A DNA stretch of 15,234 nt from Chitinophagaceae bacterium (GCA_025351145.1 JANXWM010000571.1:1-15234), one strand, 5' to 3'; shown: positions 7,558 to 15,079, numbered from the stretch's first letter. A program made the numbers and translations. Notes: generated from the sequence alone by a model not told the origin.

Positions 7558-7640
7558 GGGTACGGATTAAAAACGGGCTGAGGTGTTTACCTTGGCTCCT
7601 TTACATTCAGGAGGTACCTGATCAAATTATTGAATACATA
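7558..7640 (+). ncRNA. Possible decayed TPP (THI-box) riboswitch, no downstream gene
   Basis: Several TPP aptamer hallmarks occur in the right order. GGGTAC at 7558-7563 can pair with GTACCT at 7614-7619, as the P2 helix does. CTGAGG at 7578-7583 stands where the consensus has CTGAGA. A small hairpin AGGT/ACCT and another CTCCT/AGGAG (7596-7613) follow, in the place of the optional P3a region. ACCTGATC at 7616-7623 is exact, and TCAA/TTGA (7622-7633) forms a P4-like hairpin followed by AATAC. The final P5 segment (consensus GCGTAGGGA) and a clear P3 and P1 are missing, so it is probably not functional. The directly preceding promoter supports a leader RNA. Chance similarity cannot be excluded. 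Confidence 0.4.
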
Positions 7641-7649
7641 TTTAGCTTA

Positions 7650-7702
7650 TTTACCCGGCAAATTAATTCTCTTCGGCTTTCCTTGCGTCGCACACTTTTA
7701 TT
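7650..7702 (-). repeat. Interspersed repeat copy 7
   Basis: On the minus strand the core reads AAAAGTGTGCGACGCAA (the GTAC start is lost), followed by GGAAAGCCGAAGAGAATT and TTGCCGGGTA, almost as in copy 6. Its 5' flank has TGCTGAAAAGAGTTAT. It lies directly behind the TPP-like sequence and may have replaced the end of it. Confidence 0.85.
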
Positions 7703-7797
7703 CTATAACTCTTTTCAGCATTGGGTTCCGCTTTAGCTATGTGTTTAAAATGCAGGCGAACAAAAGAAGAAATAAAAAAATAACCTGTATTATAATT

Positions 7798-8448
7798 TTA
7801 TAATAATTCAAACCGGTAGCCTTCTTTACTGAAATGCTCCAGAACTTTTGGTAAGGCGTAGCTCATCCTGTCCCATGCTTTAGTGCTGTCGTGAAAAACA
7901 ATAATGTCACCGGGTTTACTGTTTAGTATTACATTTTGCATACACCCTTGCGGAGAAAGTTTTATATCGAAATCTCCGCTTAAAATGGTCCACATAATTA
8001 TCTGGAAATTCGATGTGCGGTGTTTAAGGTTCGATGTGTTTTCTACATCCTCACACAATATTTTCTGCTGAAATTTTGTGATCCTCCCATACGGTGGGCG
8101 AAATAAATTACTGTCAATATATTTTGCAGCTTCAAAAACATTATCAATATATTTTTTATCGTCGGTCTTCCAGCCATTCAGGTGATTGAATGTATGGTTG
8201 CCTACCTTGTGCCCTTCATCAAGAATTCGCTGGTAAATTGCCGGCTGTTCCAGCACATTTTTTCCTATACAGAAAAAGGTTGCTTTTGCATTGTATTGTT
8301 TGAGTACATCTAAAACAAAAGGCGTTGCAGCGGGGTGTGGGCCATCATCAAACGTGAGGTATAAAACTTTTTTATCAGCAGGTTTTTGCCAAACCATTGA
8401 TGGCCTTAATTTCTTAAAAATCCATGGTGCTTTTACGGTGTAGAACAT
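7798..8448 (-). CDS. Polysaccharide deacetylase (NodB homology, CE4) family protein
   Basis: The 216-residue protein carries the NodB motifs in order: TFDDGP (32-37, with D34 the base and D35 the metal ligand), NHTFNH (H85 and H89 metal ligands), RPPYG (117-121) and VFHDS (184-188, H186). It should remove acetyl groups from N-acetylated sugars, such as peptidoglycan or another glycan. No classical signal peptide is visible; the N-terminus MFYTVKAPWIFKKLRP is short and only weakly hydrophobic, so the location is uncertain. The segment between RPPYG and the following MWTILSGDFD is about ten residues longer than usual and contains TSNLKHR followed by TSNF, coded by a 21-bp direct repeat. The gene stands between repeats 7 and 8. 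Confidence 0.9.
   Translation of the reverse strand: MFYTVKAPWIFKKLRPSMVWQKPADKKVLYLTFDDGPHPAATPFVLDVLKQYNAKATFFCIGKNVLEQPAIYQRILDEGHKVGNHTFNHLNGWKTDDKKYIDNVFEAAKYIDSNLFRPPYGRITKFQQKILCEDVENTSNLKHRTSNFQIIMWTILSGDFDIKLSPQGCMQNVILNSKPGDIIVFHDSTKAWDRMSYALPKVLEHFSKEGYRFELL
8009..8038 (-). repeat. 21-bp direct repeat inside the deacetylase gene
   Basis: The 9-mer CACATCGAA (minus strand; TTCGATGTG on the plus strand) occurs at 8009-8017 and 8030-8038, exactly 21 bp apart, so the reading frame is kept. It codes for TSNLKHR and the start of a second unit, TSNF, between two conserved motifs of the deacetylase. Confidence 0.8.
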
Positions 8449-8551
8449 TGCTTTAAAATAATGTAACCCCTGGTTATTTAAAATTTTGAACTGTTTGAAT
8501 TTTTAAGAGCAACCCGCATAGCAGCCCTAAGTTGCCCTTTGATATAAACAT

Positions 8552-8600
8552 GAAGTGCTTGCGACGCAAGGGACGATGCCATAAAAATATTAGCTGGTAT
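8552..8600 (+). repeat. Interspersed repeat copy 8 (partial)
   Basis: The core is degenerate at its start (TGAAGTGCT) but TGCGACGCAAGGGACGAT is intact, followed by GCCATAAAAATA as in copy 9. The CCCGGCT tail is not recognisable. It sits in the 188 bp gap between the deacetylase and fucosidase genes, tail towards the fucosidase. Confidence 0.75.
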
Positions 8601-8636
8601 CAACCTCTTTTTCGAAAGGATTTCATAAAACAGTAA

Positions 8637-9965
8637 CTAATTTTTTACTTCCAGAACAATCACTTGATCACATTCATCGCTTCCACGATTTACTGTGCTA
8701 ACTAAAGCAGTTCCATTATCAATTTTTACAGTAATGGCCGATTTATCTTTAAGCAAATATGCTTTTGTGATTTGTTTGAAAGGGAAATTTTCGAGTGTTA
8801 CCGATGTTGTGTTTTTATCAATCACATGAACAAAAACTTTACCATCTTTTTGCGTAAGGCAACCCCAGCTTTGCGGGCGGATGTAGCCGCCTTTTGTGTT
8901 ATAAATACTCTCGCCGTAAGTGTGCAGCCAGTTGCCCATCCAATGCAGCCTTTCTATAAATTCGGGCTGAATGTTTCCATTGGGCATTGGCCCGATATTT
9001 AATAGAAAATTAGCTCCAAAACCAGAAGCTTTTACCAGGTATTGTATTAGCTGCTCATGCGTTTTATAAGTTGTATCGGTAATATTAAACCCCCAGCTAT
9101 TGTTAATGGTTTCGCAGGTTTCCATGGGTAATTGCGAAATGCTTGCGCCGCCAAAACCTGTTGAATTTCCACCGGGCAAATCTTTCTCAAACATTTGAAA
9201 ATCTTCGCCGGGTAATGGTGTAATATGGTGGTTATTGCCCACCAAACACTGAGGTTGTAGTTTGTGAATGAGATCATATATCTCCCGAAAATGCCAGTCA
9301 ATTCTTGGGGTGGGATTATCGTGATTGGTGTTATCCAACTGGTCCCAATAACCATCAAACCAAATGCCCGCTACTTTTCCGTAATTGGTGAGTAATTCTG
9401 TTAACTGGTTTTTCATAAACTGTATGTAGTCGTCCCAGTTACCATGTACAGTTCTTCCGGTGCCTTTGCCTGTGTTGCCTGTCCAGTAACTGTAATCATC
9501 GCGGCGCCAGTCGAGCAAAGAATAGTAAAGAAATAATTTAATGTTTTGTTTGTGGCATTCATCTGCAATCTGTTTCACAATGTCTTTGTGATAAGGCGAG
9601 TTCATGATATTAAAATCAGAATACTTTGTATCGAACATACTAAAGCCATCATGGTGGCGGGTAATAAGCGTGATGTATTCCATGCCGGCATCTTTAACCA
9701 TGCTCACCCATTTGTGTGCATCAAAATCTATGGGGTTAAAGAAGTCCATCAGGCGGGTATAATTCTTTACGGTAATGTTGCGGTTGTTCATTACCCATTC
9801 CCCATCTCCCGGAATACTGAACGGCCCCCAATGTACAAACAAACCAAACTTTGCTTCAGTAAACCATTCCCTTGCTTTTAAATTTGAAGCGGTTGGTGTA
9901 TACGGTTGTGCAGACAATTGAAGGCTTGCAAAGAGTGTAATTAAAACGATAAAATATTTTTTCAT
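8637..9965 (-). CDS. Secreted GH29 alpha-L-fucosidase
   Basis: The 442-residue protein begins with a signal peptide (MKKYFIVLITLFASLQLSAQ) and continues with the GH29 barrel. Typical blocks are WFTEAKFGLFVHWGPFS (34-50), ITRHHDGFSMFDTKYSDFN (101-119), and GIWFDGYWD (about 200-208), where D204 is the expected nucleophile of this retaining family. LLNIGPMPNG at 321-330 is the usual end of the catalytic domain. A short beta-sandwich follows, containing QKDGKVFVHVIDKN and ending VIVLEVKN. It should cleave alpha-L-fucose from glycans in the periplasm or outside the cell. No SusC/SusD pair, sulfatase or other glycosidase lies beside it, so the window gives no complete polysaccharide-use locus. The ARPP-1-like gene precedes it on the same strand across 97 bp. 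The acid/base residue is not assigned because it varies within the family. Confidence 0.93.
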   Translation of the reverse strand: MKKYFIVLITLFASLQLSAQPYTPTASNLKAREWFTEAKFGLFVHWGPFSIPGDGEWVMNNRNITVKNYTRLMDFFNPIDFDAHKWVSMVKDAGMEYITLITRHHDGFSMFDTKYSDFNIMNSPYHKDIVKQIADECHKQNIKLFLYYSLLDWRRDDYSYWTGNTGKGTGRTVHGNWDDYIQFMKNQLTELLTNYGKVAGIWFDGYWDQLDNTNHDNPTPRIDWHFREIYDLIHKLQPQCLVGNNHHITPLPGEDFQMFEKDLPGGNSTGFGGASISQLPMETCETINNSWGFNITDTTYKTHEQLIQYLVKASGFGANFLLNIGPMPNGNIQPEFIERLHWMGNWLHTYGESIYNTKGGYIRPQSWGCLTQKDGKVFVHVIDKNTTSVTLENFPFKQITKAYLLKDKSAITVKIDNGTALVSTVNRGSDECDQVIVLEVKN

Positions 9966-10062
9966 GCGACTGTTTATTGCGCTAAAGTTATTAAGAGTTA
10001 AGCATAATAAGTAACAGAAGATTTTTAATGTAATAGTTACCCTTAAAATAAGGCCAGAGGAA

Positions 10063-11133
10063 TTAATCAGTATAAGCGATCAACCGGATGGCACGGCCAT
10101 TATTAGAATACAATCTTCCATGTGTGGTAAGGTAGAGTTGTTGCTGTGGTTCCGTTTCAAGAAATTTATCAAGGAAAACTTTTATGGTTTCTTTTGAAAC
10201 ATTTGCGGCACTGTCCCCTGCGCCAATGCTGCGCATACAGCTTTTCAGCATTACATCAAAAGAGGCTGTGCACAGGTCGCTGCTGCCAAACAGTTCGCAG
10301 TTAATAATACGATTGCCTGTAATGACAACAAAGCCAGAATATGCACTGTCGCTATCAATCATTTTGTTTTTAAAAAAACGCATGCAGCTTGTATCAATTT
10401 TCGAAGTGTCTTTATATAAATCAATGTAAGCACCGCTGATGGTATTCACATTATTTTCGATTAGTTGCTTGTCAATTTCTTTCCATACTTTATTTTGTTT
10501 TTGGCTCACATCAATTTGCCTTCGTAATGCCGCATCTGCAGGGCCACCATAACGGAACGACCTGAATTTTCTATCCCACCTTCCTTTCTCAATGCAAAAA
10601 ACCGGGAGATAATTTTCATCTGTTCCGGGTGGAATAATGGTAGTTGTTGCAAAAGCCCTGTCCTGCATGCCGCCTGCCACAATTTCGCCGCTGTTTACCA
10701 GGATGTTTTTCTTCGAATGGTTTTTTACTTCCAGCAAACCCACATCATCGCCGCCGGGTGTATTGGTTTCTTTTACCGATATTTTTCCTTCGCGCAAAGC
10801 CTGTTCAAAACCAATGATGCCAGCTTTATTAAAGCCGTTTTCGGCCTGTCCTGAATCTTTAAAACGCACGGGAATTAACTGAAGTTTGCCGCATGTCCAT
10901 GCATCATCATATTGAACTGCCAGGTTCGTATAAGTTAGTTGTGCAAAGGATTGTACGCTGCTTGTAAAAAAAAGTACACAGAGAAAACTGAAAAGAATTT
11001 TAAAAGGCAATTGTTTTGAACCGTGCCTGGGTATTTCATGGCATCGCCTCTTGCGTCGCACTCTTGTACGTTCAGAACTTTTATGATCTTCAGGCGAATT
11101 AAGTAACAGCATACCAATTAAAGGGCTTTTCAT
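10063..11133 (-). CDS. Secreted ARPP-1/DUF6569-family protein; start uncertain, repeat in 5' end
   Basis: The longest frame gives 356 residues. The body matches the ARPP-1 (DUF6569) domain pattern: an N-terminal strand region with QALREGKISVKE, then LEVKNHSKKNILVNSGEIVAGGMQDRA split around 135-160, TTTIIPPGTDENYLPVFCIEKGRW (about 163-186) and RRQIDVSQKQNKVW. The domain's function is unknown. A signal peptide-like stretch, PFKILFSFLCVLFFTSSVQS, ends at SFA-Q near residue 64, far from the first ATG. The preceding codons 22-37 are translated from repeat copy 9 (ERTRVRRKRRCHEIPR). So translation may start at TTG 11010 (residue 42), at ATG 11133 with a long charged leader, or the repeat may have disrupted the original start. 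An ATG inside the repeat is out of frame. Family certain enough, start not. Confidence 0.75.
   Translation of the reverse strand: MKSPLIGMLLLNSPEDHKSSERTRVRRKRRCHEIPRHGSKQLPFKILFSFLCVLFFTSSVQSFAQLTYTNLAVQYDDAWTCGKLQLIPVRFKDSGQAENGFNKAGIIGFEQALREGKISVKETNTPGGDDVGLLEVKNHSKKNILVNSGEIVAGGMQDRAFATTTIIPPGTDENYLPVFCIEKGRWDRKFRSFRYGGPADAALRRQIDVSQKQNKVWKEIDKQLIENNVNTISGAYIDLYKDTSKIDTSCMRFFKNKMIDSDSAYSGFVVITGNRIINCELFGSSDLCTASFDVMLKSCMRSIGAGDSAANVSKETIKVFLDKFLETEPQQQLYLTTHGRLYSNNGRAIRLIAYTD
11022..11069 (-). repeat. Interspersed repeat copy 9, overlapping the 5' end of the ARPP-1 gene
   Basis: On the minus strand the intact core GTACAAGAGTGCGACGCAA starts at 11069, followed by GAGGCGATGCCATGAAATA and a decayed tail CCCAGGCACGG without A-run. 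The flank AAAGTTCTGAAC precedes it. It is the only copy that overlaps a predicted coding region to any extent. Confidence 0.88.
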
Positions 11134-11303
11134 TTTTTGGTTCAGCTATTTTTTCTAAAGATGGATTTCAAACGAAACTACACTACTATTTTAAAATAAA
11201 CGTGTAAAGTATGCTGCTATTGTTCACATACTCATATTGCTTACGCCAAACTTCCATTCGCTTCGGTCTGAGCTTCGGTAAAAGCTCAATAGAATATCCA
11301 AAC

Positions 11304-11362
11304 GTACAAGCGTGCGACGCAAGAAAAGCTTCATTGAAATATCGCAGTTGGGCTCATAAAAA
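11304..11362 (+). repeat. Interspersed repeat copy 10
   Basis: The core GTACAAGCGTGCGACGCAA (one change) begins at 11304, the middle is AAAAGCTTCATTGAAATATC, and the tail is GTTGGGCTCATAAAAA. The flank AAAGCTCAATA is shared with copy 11; just before it GAGCTT/AAGCTC (11270-11287) can form a small hairpin. It lies directly ahead of gltX, tail towards the gene. The other part of this 249 bp spacer shows no gene. Confidence 0.9.
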
Positions 11363-11378
11363 CTCCCTGTTATCTTTG
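11348..11378 (+). promoter_or_regulatory. Likely gltX promoter overlapping repeat copy 10
   Basis: TTG at 11348-11350 and TATCTTTG at 11371-11378 are 20 bp apart, fitting the Bacteroidota -33/-7 pattern. The -7 box ends only 4 bp before the gltX ATG, so the transcript would be leaderless or nearly so. The -33 part lies within the tail of repeat copy 10. Confidence 0.55.
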
Positions 11379-11382
11379 CAGT

Positions 11383-12903
11383 ATGATGGATAAAAAAGTT
11401 CGTGTTCGTTTTGCCCCGTCACCAACCGGCGGTTTGCATTTGGGTGGTGTAAGAACTGTGCTGTTTAATTATTTATTTGCCAAACATTTTGGTGGTGATT
11501 TTATTTTAAGAATTGAAGATACAGACCAAACCCGTTTTGTAGAAGGTGCAGAGGATTACATTTTTGAATGTTTAAAGTGGTGTGGTTTAACCCCTGATGA
11601 AAGCCCTTTGCACGGGGGCCCTTATGCGCCTTACCGGCAGAGTGAACGCAAAGAAATTTACAGGCAATATGCAGAGCAACTGCTGAAAGATGGCCATGCA
11701 TATTATGCGTTTGATACGCCGGAAGAACTGGATGCAAAGCGAAAAGAAATCCCAAACTTTCAATACAATCACCAGCATCGTTTAGCGCTGCGTAATTCTG
11801 TTTCTTTAACCGAAACAGAAACCGCAAAATTGCTGGAAAAAAATGTGCCGTATGTGATCCGCATAAAAATGCCGGATAATGAAGAAGTAAGATTTACAGA
11901 TATGATCCGCGGCGAAGTAAATTTTCATTCTTCACAAACAGATGACAAGGTTTTATTGAAGGCAGACGGTATGCCTACCTATCATTTGGCTGTTGTGGTG
12001 GATGATTATTTAATGAAGATAACGCATGCATTTCGCGGTGAAGAATGGTTGCCAAGTGCTCCTGTGCATGTGCTGCTGTGGAAGTATTTATTTGGTTTGG
12101 AAAATATGCCTCACTGGGCGCACCTGCCACTGATTTTAAAACCAGATGGCAATGGTAAATTAAGCAAACGTGATGGCGATAGATTAGGATTCCCTGTATT
12201 TGCCATGAACTGGACCGACCCACGCACCAACGATTTTGCGCAGGGCTTTCGCGAAAGGGGATTTTTACCCGAAGCGTTTGTAAACATGCTTGCAGTGCTT
12301 GGCTGGAACGATGGCAGCGAGCAGGAAATTTTTACGATGACTGAATTGATACAAAAATTCTCCATGGACCGTGTACATAAGGGCGGTGCAAAATTCGATT
12401 ACGAAAAAGCAAAATGGTTCAATCATGAATGGATAAAGCGGTTGCCCGTTTCCAGTTTACTGTTGCCGGTTAAGCGCTTGTTTGAAGAGCAGGGAATTGC
12501 AATTGATGATGAGGAAATGTTTGCAAAAGTTTTAGAGTTGGTTAAAGACCGCTGCACTTTACTGCCTGATTTTGTGCAGCAGGCTTCTTTCTTTTTTAAA
12601 CTGCCTGAAACTATTGATATTGCTTCCATCAAACCAAAATGGGATGACAAGAAAAACCAGTTTTTTATGGAGTTGATCCGTGCTTATGAACTAACCACTT
12701 TGTGGCAGCACGATGAACTGGAAAAGGAATTGAAAGAAATGGCGGCGGCTCATCAAATAAAATCAGGTGAACTAATGGCGCCATTCCGCATTATGCTGGT
12801 AGGTGGAAAATTTGGTCCGGGTGTATTTGATATTGCAGAAATAATTGGCCGGGAAGAAACCATTGCACGAATTAAGCATACACTTCAGTTAGTCAATTTA
12901 TAA
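11383..12903 (+). CDS. gltX: Glutamyl-tRNA synthetase
   Basis: The 506-residue protein is a class I aminoacyl-tRNA synthetase that charges tRNA-Glu with glutamate in the cytoplasm. The N-terminal signature is RFAPSPTGGLHLGGVRT, with HLGG (19-22) as the HIGH motif. ILRIEDTDQTR (41-51) and the stretch TYHLAVVVDDYLM (199-211) are typical of the family. KLSKRDG (259-265) is the KMSKS loop. The segment after it, RLGFPVFAMNWTDPRTN and FAQGFRERGFLPEA, is the insertion usually seen in Bacteroidota enzymes. The C-terminal helical part recognises the anticodon. Two adjacent ATG codons open the frame, so the start may be at 11383 or 11386; the -7 box just upstream does not decide this. Whether it is discriminating or also charges tRNA-Gln cannot be told here. 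Confidence 0.97.
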   Translation: MMDKKVRVRFAPSPTGGLHLGGVRTVLFNYLFAKHFGGDFILRIEDTDQTRFVEGAEDYIFECLKWCGLTPDESPLHGGPYAPYRQSERKEIYRQYAEQLLKDGHAYYAFDTPEELDAKRKEIPNFQYNHQHRLALRNSVSLTETETAKLLEKNVPYVIRIKMPDNEEVRFTDMIRGEVNFHSSQTDDKVLLKADGMPTYHLAVVVDDYLMKITHAFRGEEWLPSAPVHVLLWKYLFGLENMPHWAHLPLILKPDGNGKLSKRDGDRLGFPVFAMNWTDPRTNDFAQGFRERGFLPEAFVNMLAVLGWNDGSEQEIFTMTELIQKFSMDRVHKGGAKFDYEKAKWFNHEWIKRLPVSSLLLPVKRLFEEQGIAIDDEEMFAKVLELVKDRCTLLPDFVQQASFFFKLPETIDIASIKPKWDDKKNQFFMELIRAYELTTLWQHDELEKELKEMAAAHQIKSGELMAPFRIMLVGGKFGPGVFDIAEIIGREETIARIKHTLQLVNL

Positions 12904-12957
12904 AAAATTCATTTCTATTTTTCAAAGTCTGTTGTATCTTTCTGCAAAAAATAAAAT

Positions 12958-14496
12958 ATGCAAAAGGGCAACAGGCTTTTGTATTTTCTTGCGGCAATAA
13001 AATTCATTCTCCCTTTCTTTCTTCAAAACAGTTATTACGAACCTCACCGCGATGAGTTCCTTTACCTTGCCGAAGGCCACCACATGGCATGGGGTTTTAT
13101 GGAAGTGCCACCGCTATTATCCGTGTTTGCCTGGTTCACACATTTGTTTGGCGATGGTATGTTTTGGATAAAATTTTGGCCTTCATTATTCGGTGCACTT
13201 ACATTTATTGTAACAGGTAAAATAATACAATCGTTGGGGGGCAGATCGTTTGCTTTAGTGTTCGGTTTTCTGCCTTTTATTTTTGGTGTTTATTTAAGGG
13301 TGCATTTTCTTTTTCAACCAAATTTTCTCGAAATATTTTTCTGGACGATGATTGCATACAGCACACTCCGCTATATACAAACTGAAAAAAATAGCTGGTT
13401 ATATATTTTTGGAATCAGCTGCGGGTTGGGCATGATGAGTAAATATTCAGTAGCATTTTTTATCCTGAGTTTGTTAGGCGGGTTACTGTTAACCAAACAC
13501 AGAAAAATATTTAGCAACAAACACTTTTATTACGCTTCATTAATTGCGCTGCTCATTTTCCTGCCAAATCTTGTTTGGCAATATGCAAATCATTTCCCTG
13601 TAATTGTGCACATGCACGAACTGGAAGATACACAACTGCAGTACATCAGTGCCCCCGATTTTTTAAAAGACCAGTTGCTCATGAACCTGCCATGCTTTTT
13701 TATTTGGCTTGCCGGTTTATACTTTACGGCTTTTACTTACAAAGGAAAATCTTACCGCGCTTTTGCATGGGCTTACGTATTTGTAATTGGTTTGCTGTTG
13801 CTGCTCCATGGCAAAAATTATTATTCACTGGGTGTTTATCCGGCAATGTTTGCGTTTGGCGCTTATCACCTGGAACAGTTTACTGTAAAGCGTTTCAGGG
13901 CATTGAGGTATGTGGCAATTATTGTCCCGCTCTTGTTGGGTGCGTTGTTTCTTCCGGTTGCATTACCTATGGCTATGCCCGAAAAGCTGGCACAATATTA
14001 TACTTCATCCGGCATTGCAAAAACAGGTGCATTGAAATGGGAAGATTTAAAAGATCATCCCCTGCCGCAAGATTTTTCTGACATGCTGGGCTGGGAAGAA
14101 ATGGCGCAAAAAGTGGCTGCTGCCTACAACACTTTAAACAGCGCTGAAAAGAAGAATACAATTATCTTCTGCGATAATTACGGGCAGGCTGGCGCCGTAA
14201 ATTATTACGGCGAAAAATATCATTTGCCGCAGGCTTACAGCGATAATGCCAGCTTCCTTTACTGGCTGCCCGATAGCCTGCATATCGACAATATTATACT
14301 ACTTACAGATGATGAAAATGAAATGCAGCATGACTTTATAAAGAACTTTACTTACGCAAAACTAAGCGACAGCGTTACCAATATTTATGCAAGAGAAAAG
14401 GGCGATCTCATCATTACGCTGAAAGGAGCAAATGATGAATTCAATAAATTTTTCAAACAAAAAATTGCGGAGGATAAAGCTGCATTTAAGTACTGA
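12958..14496 (+). CDS. GT39/PMT_2-type membrane glycosyltransferase
   Basis: The 512-residue protein has about ten or more hydrophobic segments and the layout of GT-C glycosyltransferases of the ArnT/PMT_2 group. The first extracytoplasmic loop carries YYEPHRDEFLYLAEGHHM (26-43), whose acidic DE pair is the expected catalytic and metal-binding site, and MEVPPLLSVFAW follows, as in the family. Membrane segments run from about residue 8 to 360; the last ~150 residues (from about MPEKLAQYY) form a soluble, extracytoplasmic domain. Such enzymes transfer a sugar from a polyprenyl-phosphate carrier to a lipid, protein or glycan on the periplasmic side; the acceptor is unknown. It follows gltX by 54 bp, and a weak -7-like TATCTTTC at 12935-12942 could give it its own promoter. 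The stop codon is followed at once by repeat copy 11. Confidence 0.88.
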   Translation: MQKGNRLLYFLAAIKFILPFFLQNSYYEPHRDEFLYLAEGHHMAWGFMEVPPLLSVFAWFTHLFGDGMFWIKFWPSLFGALTFIVTGKIIQSLGGRSFALVFGFLPFIFGVYLRVHFLFQPNFLEIFFWTMIAYSTLRYIQTEKNSWLYIFGISCGLGMMSKYSVAFFILSLLGGLLLTKHRKIFSNKHFYYASLIALLIFLPNLVWQYANHFPVIVHMHELEDTQLQYISAPDFLKDQLLMNLPCFFIWLAGLYFTAFTYKGKSYRAFAWAYVFVIGLLLLLHGKNYYSLGVYPAMFAFGAYHLEQFTVKRFRALRYVAIIVPLLLGALFLPVALPMAMPEKLAQYYTSSGIAKTGALKWEDLKDHPLPQDFSDMLGWEEMAQKVAAAYNTLNSAEKKNTIIFCDNYGQAGAVNYYGEKYHLPQAYSDNASFLYWLPDSLHIDNIILLTDDENEMQHDFIKNFTYAKLSDSVTNIYAREKGDLIITLKGANDEFNKFFKQKIAEDKAAFKY

Positions 14497-14555
14497 TTTT
14501 TTTGAGCCGGGCTTTAGACACATTGGTGATCGTCCCTTGCGTCGCACACTTGTAC
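14497..14555 (-). repeat. Interspersed repeat copy 11
   Basis: On the minus strand it starts GTACAAGTGTGCGACGCAA at 14555 (one change), then GGGACGATCACCAATG, and ends CTAAAGCCCGGCTC with a seven-base A-run that touches the stop codon of the glycosyltransferase gene. The flank AAAGCTCAATAAAGA matches copy 10. This is one of the least decayed copies. Confidence 0.93.
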
Positions 14556-14659
14556 GGTAAATCTTTATTGAGCTTTCAACAGCCAAAACCGTGTATCATT
14601 ACCAACTGTTCTTATCAACTTAAATCAATTACTTTTGAAGTACAATAAATCACGTTTGC

Positions 14660-15079
14660 ATGAGTAGAGAATTAACAAGGCCCGTACGTGTTTTAGTTGC
14701 AAAGGTTGGGTTAGATGGCCACGACCGCGGTGCAAAAGTTATTGCTACGGCCTTACGCGATGCAGGCATGGAAGTGATTTACACCGGCCTCCGCCAAACC
14801 CCTGAAATGGTTGTAAATGCTGCCTTGCAGGAAGATGTGGATGCGATTGGAGTAAGCATTTTAAGCGGCGCACACATGACGGTGTTCCCGAAAATAATCA
14901 GGCTGCTGAAAGAAAAAGAAATGAATGATGTATTGCTTACCGGTGGCGGCATAATACCCGAAGAAGATATGAAAGAACTCAATGAAATGGGTGTTGGCAA
15001 ACTCTTTGCACCCGGTGCAACCACAACCGAAATTGCTGACTATATAAAAGATTGGGTGAAAGAGAACAGAAGTTTTTAA
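14660..15079 (+). CDS. Stand-alone cobalamin (B12)-binding subunit of an acyl-CoA mutase
   Basis: The 139-residue protein is a complete B12-binding Rossmann-type domain. VAKVGLDGHDRGAKVIA contains the DxHxxG motif (D19, H21, G24), where H21 is the lower axial ligand of cobalamin. SILSGAHM (66-73) and LLTGGGIIP (92-100) are the other cofactor-contacting loops, and KLFAPGATTTEIADYI closes the domain. It matches the C-terminal part of methylmalonyl-CoA mutase or the small subunit of related mutases such as isobutyryl-CoA mutase. These carry out radical carbon-skeleton rearrangements in propionate/succinate or branched-acid metabolism. The catalytic large subunit is not in this window, so the exact acyl-CoA is open. 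It sits alone between repeats 11 and 12, whose heads face the gene. Confidence 0.92.
   Translation: MSRELTRPVRVLVAKVGLDGHDRGAKVIATALRDAGMEVIYTGLRQTPEMVVNAALQEDVDAIGVSILSGAHMTVFPKIIRLLKEKEMNDVLLTGGGIIPEEDMKELNEMGVGKLFAPGATTTEIADYIKDWVKENRSF

Larger units (their letters stand above)
7441..7797. other. Intergenic gap of 357 bp with promoter, TPP-like leader and repeat
   Basis: The gap lies between the start of tatD and the 3' end of the deacetylase gene, both on the minus strand. It contains a plus-strand promoter candidate, a TPP-riboswitch-like sequence and repeat copy 7. No credible gene follows on the plus strand; 7703-7797 shows nothing beyond AT-rich sequence. Confidence 0.7.

Noticed and set aside
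7527..7736. Open frame of 69 codons on the plus strand in the large gap
   Set aside because: Its ATG lies between the -33 and -7 boxes of the promoter candidate, so it would not be transcribed from there, and it runs through the repeat; composition is not protein-like.
7789..7804. AT-only palindrome at the end of the deacetylase gene
   Set aside because: A 16-bp palindrome of A and T only (ATTATAA against TTATAAT), overlapping the stop codon, is too weak to call a terminator in AT-rich DNA.
11211..11393. Small plus-strand frame ahead of gltX
   Set aside because: It runs through repeat copy 10 and over the gltX start; nothing supports translation.
13575..14081. Frame of 168 codons within the glycosyltransferase gene
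   Set aside because: It overlaps the membrane segments of a well-supported gene in another frame and has no family features.
14497..14555. Single repeat copies as intrinsic terminators
   Set aside because: In each orientation the T-run precedes the GC-rich palindrome or an A-run follows it; neither gives the hairpin-then-U-run order.
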